A stretch of DNA of 27,353 bases. Source: Cylindrobasidium torrendii FP15055 ss-10. Its lineage: Eukaryota; Basidiomycota; Agaricomycetes; Agaricales; Physalacriaceae. A program made the translations under genes and the position numbers. The notes beneath the pieces are model-generated. The model was not told the DNA's origin. It searched no databases and saw nothing but the letters and a program-made list of their open reading frames with translations. Where the stretch lies: NCBI GenBank assembly GCA_000934385.1, contig KN880729.1, positions 1 through 27,353 of the forward strand, written 5' to 3'. This document shows positions 10,740 through 19,770 of the stretch, piece after piece (the first letter of the stretch is position 1; every line of letters starts with the position of its first letter).

Positions 10740-11095
10740 AGTGTGTGCACTCAGAGACGGCGAAGGTGAACGATTGGTGTATTTTGAATATGCATCGACT
10801 GCGAGGTTTATGACGCATGTACATACAGCATAGATTTTTCCTTCTTGTTCTACATATACATACGTGCTACACGAGAACTACGAGATTTCTGAGTAGATTT
10901 CAGTATGCGTGCAAACAAATCGCGGCTGACACTTGTACTGACATCTCGCATCGTTCAGAATACTCAACCAAGCAGATTCGCTACTATACATACATTGAGA
11001 ATCAAGAATGCACTAGACTATACACTATGCCGCTCTCCATCAATTACTTATACACTATCCTCTGCACTAATCTGTCTGCGACCGCCATCCATTCC
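10740..11095. other. Convergent 3' flanks
   Basis: This is the spacer between the membrane protein gene on the plus strand and the ThDP enzyme gene on the minus strand. Both should end their transcripts here. Open frames in it are short and unsupported. Confidence 0.4.
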
Positions 11096-13283
11096 TCACG
11101 CACCTTCCAACACACAATCAAGCACTGCACATCTCCTCTCCTTCACCACCACATCCACCGCATCCTTCACAATCGCCTGCAGACCCTTCGCAATCTCCAT
11201 CGCCGTCCCTGGCTTATCCGTATCCTGCTTGGCCTCACTCCCATCCCCATCCCCATTGCCATTCTTCGACACATCCATGTCATCCGCAGAAAGCTTGACC
11301 ACAGGCGAAATCGGCGACGGAATATCCTCCTCGAGTCGCGCACGCTGCACACAGTCCCACACATCCACCTTCCTTCCCCACGCCCACCCCGCCGTGGCTG
11401 CGACAGCGATCCCCGCATAGTCTGCCGTGTGAGGACCGAACGACGCTAGCTTTGTTTCGTGTCCCAGACCGCCGGGACGGACACCCAGCATCGAAAGAGT
11501 TGGAGACTTCCAGCCGCCATTGTTCAAGATGATCGTTAGGAAGGGCTATACCAAAACACGATCAACAACCAGTCGCAAAGAAAAAGAAATAGTGGGAGAC
11601 ATACCGCATCACACTGCCGCGCCATCCAATACGCCGCAGTCGGGACCCCAAACACAAACGATCCATCGCCCACAATACTCACTACAAGCTTCTCCGCCTC
11701 TATAACCGTCGACCCATCTTCATCGTCATCCTCCTTGGCCAATGCCACCTTCTTCAGCACACCCACACGTTCCTTCTCCGCCAAGCATGCGCCCACAGCT
11801 GCGCCCAATCCCCAGCCCAACGATGACCCGCCAGAGGTAAGCATACTCCCAGGCAGCACAGGCCTAATACTCTCCCACACCTCCCCATACTTCGATATCG
11901 CCTCATTCAACACAACAGGCTTGATCCCCTGCACACGCAACACCCGCCTCAACGTCCCAACCACATTCGCCGTCCTCAAAAACGCCTGGTCAAACAACGT
12001 CTCGCGGTCATCCAACGCCCGAATATACTGCTCATGGTTCTCCTTGAGCGACGCTTGACGCCCCTGCACCGCACCCCCCGAAAGCACACTCGAGCCCGTA
12101 ACCTGCATCCCCTCCACATCCAACGCCCTAATCGCACTTGCCAGCTGCACCAGCGCCAGCTCCGCATCCGCCCTACACACCATCTCAGCCGGGACATGCC
12201 ACAAGCCCATCGAACTCGCATTAAGCGGGTCCCCCGAATTGATCACAAACACCCGAGCTTCAGAGCTGATGTTTGGACGCGCTGGGATCCACGGCGTATC
12301 GCACTCAATCACCAAAACCACATCTGCCGCGCCCAAAAGCTCGCTCTGCGTCCCAGGCGTGAGGTAGGACAGCCCCACGAAATACGGATGCGAGAACGGC
12401 ACATTGACGACAGACGGGCAGGTGCAGTATACCGGCACAGCGAGCAACGTAGAGAGAACGACAAGGGGACCAACAGCGTCCCAGTTGCGCCCGAGATACG
12501 ACGTGATGATGAGCGGGTTCGTCGCCGTCAGCAAAGCAGTGCCCATCCGCGAAAGAGCTACAGGCGAAAGAGCAGATTCATCGACCGGAGGCCACTGTGC
12601 GATGGGTTTGCGAATGAGAGCGGATTTGGGGAGTTCGGCCTCCATGACCTCGCGTCGGCCCCAGAGGTAGACTGGGCCCTTGGGATCACTGGTGGAGATT
12701 TGGACGGCGCGGTTGACGGTGTCGTAGACCGTCCTGGGGCTCTGGATATGCCCCGTGAAGCGCATGTATTGGCGTACAATGGCAGCCTGGTCTGGAATGT
12801 CTGCAGAAGAGGTGAGATTGGATGCACCAAGCTTGTTCATCGCGTCTGCATACCCTGAGGCCACATGATCCATTCGTTACGCGATCCTCTGAGCTCGCCA
12901 GAAAGGCTGAATGGTGAAGCACCGGCGTAGATGACAACTGGCGTGCGCGATCTGTCGACATTGTGCACGGCTCCTCCTAAAGACTGGCAGGATATTAGCA
13001 CAACTCCAAATAGAACGACAGTCCCACACACCTGCGTTCCAACATCTACATGAACAATCACCGCCGCTGGCTGACCAGTACTCTGCGCGTATCCCTGTGC
13101 AGCGCTAAGCGCGACCATCTCGTTGGGCGCCGTGATAACGTTAAGCGCGGTCTTTCCGTCAATAATCCTCTGACGTTCGAGTTCTTCAAGGAGTCCAGGG
13201 TGGTCTGAACCCCAGTTGACAAAAACATGGGTGATTCCCGCAGTGTAGAGCGCCTCCAGGAAGATGGCGGAGGCGGTGAGCAT
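11096..13283 (-). CDS. ThDP-dependent decarboxylase/synthase family enzyme
   Basis: Predicted 675 residues in four exons: 13283-13032, 12983-12854, 12800-11605, 11545-11096. It belongs to the thiamine diphosphate enzyme superfamily that includes acetolactate synthase, benzoylformate decarboxylase and oxalyl-CoA decarboxylase. The N-terminal Pyr-type domain holds the conserved glutamate in PNEMVALSAAQGYAQ (E55). The PP-type domain has the cofactor motif GDGSFVFG (G505) and, after the last splice, the matching NN in LNNGGW (N534-N535). The SRNEWIMWPQD and RQYMRF stretches match fungal proteins labelled acetolactate synthase-like. There is no evident mitochondrial targeting peptide, so it is probably not the branched-chain amino-acid enzyme. 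Substrate unknown. It is longer than the usual 550-600 residues, with an acidic insertion (EDDDEDG) before GDG and a GNGDGDG stretch near the C-terminus. The first ATG of the exon was taken as start. Confidence 0.85.
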
Positions 13284-14262
13284 GATGGACGGTGCCAGCA
13301 AAGCGAATGTCGCGCGATGCCGTGGCGGTAAGATGTGTGGTCATCGGACGTGGATTGGATAAGACGCTCCACTGTTGCAGGTCACGACGATCGAATGGCG
13401 CCGTTTGGCTGGTACAATGGACATGCGCGTTGTTGTTGGCAATGTTGGAGACAAGTTGAAGACTGCATCGAACAGTGGTAGGAAAATGCAGAGCGGTCGT
13501 TCGAAGCCGTGGTCGGAGTACATGAACAGCGTGTTCCCAACCTGTTGCCGTGCCACCGGGTGGTGGTTAGCTATTCAAAGTCGCAGCGTGAGAACCTCCG
13601 AGAATATTCCCCCGAATTTGGAGTTCGAAGTTACCCGCGAGGCATCCATAATCGAGGGTTCACACAGGTAAATGAATGCTCGGATGGTCTGAAGGCCAGA
13701 ATGAATGCGCAAATGCCGGTGGTATGTGGTTCTCGGTATATCGGACTGTTTCAGGTTGTGTGTCCATGGCTGTGCCGCAGCGGCGTTCTTTCTGTTCTCA
13801 AATGGGTCATGGAAGTCCAGGAGAGAAAAAGAAACGGGCAAACTGGCACGCGAGGACGATCGAGGGCCTGTGATCGTCGACCCGACTCCTGCTTTTCGAC
13901 TAATGAATCAATTATTGCGAGGGCGCCTCTGGGTTTGAAAAAGCAACATGTCTGACCCTTGGTCTTCCCACGCTATGGGACCGCTATCTCGCCAAGGCAT
14001 ACAGCAATTGACTACCACTGCAGAGAGGTGACTACTCACTGAACTGCCCATGAAGCCGGCCACTAGTGATACATCTTGACTATGTGCAATTCCCCATAGT
14101 CCTCAAACGCCTGAGCGCCGACTTGAACAGCACAACGGGCGACTACGGCGTACGCGTTTGTAATGCGCGCGCTCTCTATCGATGCTTTCCATAAAGTGTC
14201 AACGCCTCCCTTCGTCGCCCTTCTGCACTAGACCTTTTCCTCCCCTTTTTCCCTCGTTCTCC
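13284..14262. other. Divergent intergenic region
   Basis: About 980 bp between the starts of the ThDP enzyme (minus) and the four-pass protein (plus). It must hold both promoters. Open frames in it overlap one another on both strands, lack motifs and have no consistent splice joins. The stretch just before 14263 is pyrimidine-rich, a common feature of fungal start regions. Confidence 0.4.
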
Positions 14263-15047
14263 ATGGATCAAAAACTGTTAAGCGCCAACCAAGCTCCAAC
14301 CCGAAAGCGTCGCACATGGATGTTCTGCTTTCCTGTGCGATGGGGCGTCTTCGTATGTTCCCTCTTTGAGCCATTCCCCGGAAACCTGACCCATTCGTGT
14401 AAAAGATACTGTCATCCATGCAGCTCCTCATGGGACTCACTGGGGCCATCCTAGCCGCCATCTTCCTCAACTTCGTGGTCACCCACAGCATCGGAACTCG
14501 TTTTACCGTTTCCTACGAGGCTTCTTCCTACACGGAGGTATTCATCTTCGCCCTGTCCGCCCTCATCGCCTTCGCTGGGTGCGTGTTTTGCATACTGTCA
14601 TAGCAGCTCAGGTTCAGAAAGTTGATTCAATTCACTAAATGCAGGATAATAACCGCTTGGAGACAAAGCCTCAAGGCCGCGACCTACCTCGTAGCCTTTC
14701 TCGTGGGACACCTCATTGGAAGCATAATTGGAGGCGTTTACGCGATAGTGCATTTCACGGGCGATGAGTACAACGTATCGTTCACTTGCCGTAGCGCAGA
14801 CGATCCTGTATGTCGCTCGTGGATGCGCAAGTTGCGTATCGTCTTCGTCGTGATGAACGTATTGATGTGGCTTTCCGAGCTCTGTGCGTCTCCCTCTCTC
14901 CCTCCCCATCTCAGTTTCCAAGTACCGCGTGTCCTCCCTCTAACCCAAACCCTTCTTCAAGGGATGATGCGGACGATCTTCAAATATCGTGCAGAACTCA
15001 AAGAGGAAAGAGACAGCCGAGATTCTGTCCAGTACGCTCTGGTTTGA
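14263..15047 (+). CDS. Small four-pass membrane protein, hypothetical
   Basis: Predicted 195 residues in four exons: 14263-14352, 14406-14578, 14645-14883, 14962-15047, with introns of 53, 66 and 78 bp. A short basic N-terminus (PTRKRRTW) precedes four hydrophobic segments: one around LLMGLTGAILAAIFLNFVV, one around VFIFALSALIAFAG, one with the glycine-rich VGHLIGSIIGGVYAIV, and one around RIVFVVMNVLMWLSEL. A loop with two cysteines (CRSADDPVC) lies between the third and fourth. A charged tail (RAELKEERDSRDS) ends in YALV. The topology resembles small Agaricomycete tetraspan proteins of unknown function. The pyrimidine-rich stretch and CCATGG context support the start. The last intron is a multiple of three and could be read through. 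Confidence 0.65.
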
Positions 15048-15079
15048 AAGAAGGGCCCCTTGGTGACTATAGACCGGTA

Positions 15080-15408
15080 TTGGGATATGTGCGTATCCGC
15101 CGTAGATGTACCGAAATCATCGAAGACTCCTCAAGGCACTTCAATCGAACGCAAGCCCGTCGTTCCGGGGGGTCTGTGATTCATCCCGCTTATGGCTCTT
15201 CCGTGTATAACTTGGACAAGGTGGTTTACACTAGATATTTCACCACTACAGTCTACCACAGTTGAAGTAGTACTTGTCGTCCGTGCACGAATTCCAGACA
15301 TTCACGCTCGGTGCCGGTATCCCAACCGCTCGAGAGCCATACGTCTATCCAACTGAGTACAACGCGGTGGAAATCATGAAGAAGTTACAGAAGCGGTGAT
15401 CTCCAACT
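15080..15408 (+). other. Possible orphan exons downstream of the four-pass gene
   Basis: An open frame from about 15080 reads through GGSVIHPAYGSSVYNLDK. A GT..AG intron at about 15222-15271 would join it to YLSSVHEFQTFTLGAG and onward to MKKLQKR and a stop at 15406-15408. The join keeps frame and the second part has a protein-like composition. I found no start codon or upstream exon that fits. It may be a decayed gene, an alternative 3' end of the four-pass gene, or chance. Confidence 0.25.
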
Positions 15409-16147
15409 GCTTAATCGAATGTATTAGGAAAACACAATGCAGACATGCACCAGAAAGGTGTTAGTTACTCTGAGCTGGGACGTAGGACTTGAGTTGTCCT
15501 ATCAGCTTGAAACTACTTCGAGTCAGGTGTACCTCGCTTTGAGACGGGGTCGATGGACGTCTAAGGGTCAGCGCGTATGCTGTTCGCTTCGTATTCATTG
15601 GGGACACTCTGCACGTTGGATCCCTGCGAAACCCCCAAATTTCTCCGTAACGCACTCATAAAATTCGAGAAAAACAAGCTTTACTTGCGTGCCAATCCCA
15701 AAAGGCATGCGATATTCCACGGATATGTCCAGAGGGCTAGCCAGCCTGCGGCTTCTATACGATCGACCTCGAACCGCCGGCGGCGGCCCGGCATCTTACA
15801 CGTGCAGGTCCACGAAACTTCATTATTTCAACAATCATTTTGCCGACCCTTCTTCTCGTCGCTGGTACTGACCATCCATCACGTAGGGTCTTGTGAACAC
15901 CGCAAAAGAATTTCCGATGCGAAAAAAAATCGGTGTTCTCCAGACCTCGTGTCATGCCAAACTCGAACCTTTCCCAGCCTTTCCCATCGGCTGGCCACAC
16001 ATACCACACTTTCTGCACATGCTCCGCAGGCTCGAAAGAACACTTCTTCTTACAGCTTCATCCTGACATTTGAACGGGAGTAAAACTTAAAAGCTCCCAG
16101 ATCCCCGTCCGGTTTGCCTTTCTCAGGGTGCAGGCCGGTTCTCGACG
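15409..16147. other. Intergenic region upstream of the forkhead gene
   Basis: About 740 bp with no supportable gene. Several overlapping open frames on both strands have no recognisable content. An A-run occurs near 15923. The promoter of the forkhead gene should occupy the right part. Confidence 0.4.
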
Positions 16148-16154
16148 TATAAAG
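16148..16154 (+). promoter_or_regulatory. TATA box of the forkhead-domain gene
   Basis: TATAAAG lies 57 bp before the ATG at 16205, with a pyrimidine-rich stretch just before the start codon. Position and sequence fit a core promoter with a short leader. Confidence 0.5.
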
Positions 16155-16204
16155 CGGCAGCTTTTCTCAGCTGCGTCCCACCCGCTTTATTCTTCGCCCC
16201 CATC

Positions 16205-17435
16205 ATGGGGACGCTATACTACAGCGAGTACTCACCACTTGGCTACCCGCAATACGAGCTCTATCCCCACCCAGATACGCCTGGCCCGTGCTATAGGGAG
16301 ACATACATGGACAGCGCTGTATACTGGCAAAGCCCAGCGCCAGACTACGACGCAGTGCCTTCCCCATCCACCCCCACCAGCGCTTCGTCCGACTGGGGCA
16401 CCTGCACTCTCCCTCCAGCTTATCCACCGAACAAACGAGAAGAGGTGCGCCTCCGCCGTCCGGCATTATCGATGCTGTTGGAAACATTTCATTTACGCTT
16501 TTTATGATTATTCAGTCCCCGCTCCCCGCCTCACGCAGGACAGGGCGTCTAGGTATCCCCGGACATGCACCAACGGAAGCAGTCGCGAGTCCAGCGGCAG
16601 AGAGGTCACCCGTCGTGTCTTCCCAGGCTAGGACACGCCTTCCATCCGCTACTACGAGCTCAGCCAAACGGAACAAGCGGCCCTATCCCACGCATCCTCT
16701 CCCCAATTCCCCTTCTGCGAGTAAAAAACGCCGGACACGAGGGGACCCTCCGGGGTTCGTGAGGTCGGAGGAGTGGGAGGTCGAGCAGTGGTTGAGGGAA
16801 CAGAGCTTTCTCGAGGATGTCAGCTCGGACGTGCCTATCACGTTGACGACACTGCAGGACTCGAGGATACTGGACGGACGCCCGCCGTACTCGATGTACC
16901 AGCTCATCGCTGTCGCCATCTATTCACACCCGCTCAAACGCGCCCGGGCATCCGAGATTCGGAAACTCCTTGGCGAACGCTTCCCGTATTTCGTCGAGAA
17001 CAAGAAGGAGCTTGGGGTGCGTCTCGATTTCGGTTGTCTTTCTTTTTCGAGGCTTACACCGCTGTGCAGGAAACCCTGAAGCATGCATTATCGTCGTACG
17101 AGCTCTTCCACCGTGTCGAGCGTGCGTCAGGCGACAAGGAGCGCGGGTGCCAGTGGGAGCTCGACGTGCGCACCAATCCATGTGGTCGGAGGACGCGGAC
17201 GAGGGTATTGACACCACATCCCGACGACCAACCACCAGCGGTCAACGCCCCGACGCCTGAACGATCACCCAAGCACGAATCCCTTTCTCCCGAACCCCAG
17301 GCGCGGTCATCACCATCCCTGAGCGTGAAGTCGGAGACGTATGACTATCCCCAGGGTTATGTCGTCGACACGCCTGACGGGCTACAGGTCGTAGCACAGG
17401 GACCCTTCACTCCATACAACTCTTATGTCTATTAG
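16205..17435 (+). CDS. Forkhead-domain protein with divergent recognition helix
   Basis: Predicted 368 residues in three exons: 16205-16444, 16516-17016, 17070-17435. Residues about 202-282 form a forkhead (winged-helix) domain: it opens PPYSMYQLIAVAIYS, continues SEIRKLLGERFPYF, and closes GCQWELDV as expected of the wing. The family normally has a tryptophan and an N-S-I-R-H-N-L-S core in helix 3. Here that region reads ETLKHALSSYELFHRV, so only the His and the L-S survive. The N-terminal ~80 residues are rich in Tyr, Pro and Ser. The middle has a basic stretch (SKKRRTRGD) that may be a nuclear signal. The C-terminal part is Pro/Ser-rich and looks disordered. Probably a nuclear transcriptional regulator with altered DNA preference; targets unknown. 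TATAAAG lies 57 bp upstream. Confidence 0.75.
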
Positions 17436-17879
17436 CTTTCCTTTTCTTGGTTTCGCGTATTGCTTTACATATTAGCTACATACTGGCAATGGATTTTCCT
17501 TTTACTTGCTTTCTTGCTGTATACCACTATCTTCATTAACGTCAATAGTTGCTTCGGGTTGTCCGTTGATTACGGACTTCGCGAGTAATTCATTACAGTG
17601 CGGCTATCGATAGCTTTCTTATAGCTCCCCGTTGTTATTCTCATGAATCCCACTTTTTTGTTACTTACCGATGCCTCATGATCGTCTTCATTCTACGATT
17701 GCCCCAGATATCAATTACATTGCTGAGGATAATGAAGAACGCTCAAGAAGCAACACAATAACCTCAACCTTCAGGCCGGCTCACCATCGCCAAGAGCTTC
17801 GTGCACTTCTCAAGATCCCTGGATTACAATATACATAACCAAAACAAGGTATAAGCCAAAATGCAAAGGGTATCCCATC
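17436..17879. other. Convergent 3' flanks
   Basis: About 440 bp between the stop codons of the forkhead gene (plus) and the acetylesterase (minus). It should contain both polyadenylation regions. No coding signal is seen. Confidence 0.45.
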
Positions 17880-18737
17880 CTACTTGCGATGCGTGATAAA
17901 GTTCTTCAGCGTATTATCCGTCGCGTCCACGCTCAACACAAACGCGCGCGCAACAGTCTCCGCACCCGCCGGGCTCGTATGCGTGTGGTCGTTGGGATAG
18001 TACGAGTTCACCACATCCTTGCCCTTGCCCTTGTACAGCGACGCGACGTATATACCGTGGTCGGCAAAGGTCACGCCTGCTTCGGCGGCAGCATCCTTGG
18101 CGTATCCAACGAACCGGCCGGGTGTATAGCCAAAGGTCCCGCTTTCCCAGAGGTTGTTTGGCGTCTGCGAGGCGATGATAACGTTCGCGCCTTTGGCTTT
18201 GAATGTCTTCGCGGCGTTGGCGATGTACTTCTCGTATGTAAGGACGGTCTCTTTCACACCGCTAAGACGAAGGTTAGCTCAAGTACAAAAAAGGCTAAAC
18301 ACGAGGGATGAGTCGCACTTGTATGTGGTAGTGCAAGTCGTGGAGTAGTCGTTGTTGACGGGATTGCAATCACTACGTCCGTTGTCTGTGGAAAGACTGC
18401 CGCCATCGTTGTGTCCAAATTCGATAACAACATAGTCGCCCGACTTGATGAGTCCAGCGATCTCAGTGAACCGTCCCTCCCGAGTGTAGCTACGCGCCGA
18501 GCGTCCACCCATAGCCTTGTTGACCACCGGAAGACTAATGAAGTTGGGAAGGTACTTTCCCCAGCCTGAATCATGCATCAGTTATGCGGCCATCGTTCAC
18601 GAAGAAAGGATAGGCGTACCAGCAGTGTCACCATCGTTCGCGCCAGTCGCAGCCATCGTAGAGTCTCCAGCAAGATACACCGTCGCACTCTGCACAACCG
18701 CCGCCGCAGACAAGAACACAATGGAGAACGACCGCAT
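17880..18737 (-). CDS. Secreted rhamnogalacturonan acetylesterase (SGNH, CE12-type)
   Basis: Predicted 248 residues in three exons: 18737-18620, 18565-18319, 18261-17880. The enzyme removes acetyl groups from rhamnogalacturonan I in pectin, outside the cell. A signal peptide of about 17 residues ([17 protein letters not shown]) precedes the mature start [15 protein letters not shown] blocks are complete: nucleophile S26 in GDSTMA, oxyanion-hole Gly in MGGRSARS (G59-G60), N92 in EFGHND, and D213/H216 in [10 protein letters not shown]. The YTREGRF and SLSTDNGR stretches match characterised fungal rhamnogalacturonan acetylesterases, and the length is normal. Introns are 54 and 57 bp. A TATATAA element lies about 73 bp upstream. 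This is the clearest functional assignment in the window along with the Argonaute. Confidence 0.92.
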
Positions 18738-19770
18738 TTTGCAAGTAATGACCAGCGAAGAGGGAAAGAACGGTGGAAGGAGGATGATGAGCGGACAATA
18801 TGCTGCAGGTTATATACGCCCGACCAGCCCAGCTCGTCACCAGGCCCGACGCCGGCCCGATGCTGGAGAATACACCGAGAGAAGGAATATCGAGTAATTT
18901 TCCGGTTCCTCGTCACGATGCAGAAACTAGGAGGACCAAGTGCCTCGTCTGGGTGGTATGACGGAAAAAGCAAGCCGTACTGCTGCTAATACGACGCACG
19001 AAGTGGAAGGTCTATGTCAGTCATCCCAGAGTTTCTAGAGGTTGGATGGTCGATCGTGGTGGTCGGTGGTGTGGTCGAAATACACCAGCGCCTTCCTCCT
19101 GCTAATCACTCCCCATCGCGCGCCTAACACTTATCCAAAAGAGGACCTCAGTGAACAGACTTTCCAGGGCAGGGACTCCAGCGCGGAAGTCGGTCAAAAT
19201 TGCGAGAATCTGACTTGCCAAGCAGCGTGCTGCAGGATCACAGGCCAGGTCGGAATATGGCGAAATACTACAAACAGAGGTAGGAATTGACGCTAGAAGG
19301 CTGTTGGAAGGTCCCAAATGTGCTGGACCGGCTGTACTAATACCACGACGAGCTCGCTGGCGGGCCTGGTGATAGTCAGTCGTTGCATGCAACCATGCGT
19401 ACGGTGTTCCCGGTCCAGTGTAGTGGCTGGAGAGAACAAGCTGGAATATGACGAGGCCGGATAAACTGGTATGCACATAGCAAAGATGAGCGTCGTGAGT
19501 GAACAACCACAACTTGCCGCACTGTCTAACTTGCTTTGCCAAACATCAGTAAATATTCGCCACATTGGCGCGATATAAAAGCTGCATTTCGCGGACGGTT
19601 GCCCTAGGATCCACGGCCCTCTCAATGCTTATGCCTTACGGTTCACACGGCCATGCATAGATAAGTAGCCGGTATTTGTGTCTAATCCGTTAACAATAGA
19701 AGTACGAGTCACAAGCAAATATAAGTACAGAGAAAGGGAGAAATAACGATTCGAAGAAAATGACGGCCAT
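18738..19770. other. Intergenic region between acetylesterase and Argonaute
   Basis: About 1.03 kb. The left end holds the acetylesterase promoter and the right end the Argonaute 3' flank. The segment near 19040-19080 is rich in G and T with repeated GGTCG and GGTGG words. The longest open frame here (about 145 codons, minus strand) has no family signature and is not annotated as a gene. Confidence 0.4.
18810..18816 (-). promoter_or_regulatory. TATA box of the acetylesterase gene
   Basis: Read on the minus strand this is TATATAA, about 73 bp before the acetylesterase ATG at 18737. Sequence and distance fit a fungal core promoter. Confidence 0.45.

Noticed and set aside
12034..12858. Long plus-strand open frame (about 274 codons)
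   Set aside because: It lies wholly antisense to the large exon of the ThDP enzyme, is full of Arg and His as expected of a shadow frame, and has no motif.
13281..13301. Upstream start for the ThDP enzyme (LAPSI before the ATG)
   Set aside because: The extended frame begins with a non-ATG codon. The ATG at 13283 gives the usual family N-terminus.
19102..19542. Minus-strand open frame of about 146 codons between acetylesterase and Argonaute
   Set aside because: It has no recognisable domain, overlaps other equally long frames, and has low-information composition.
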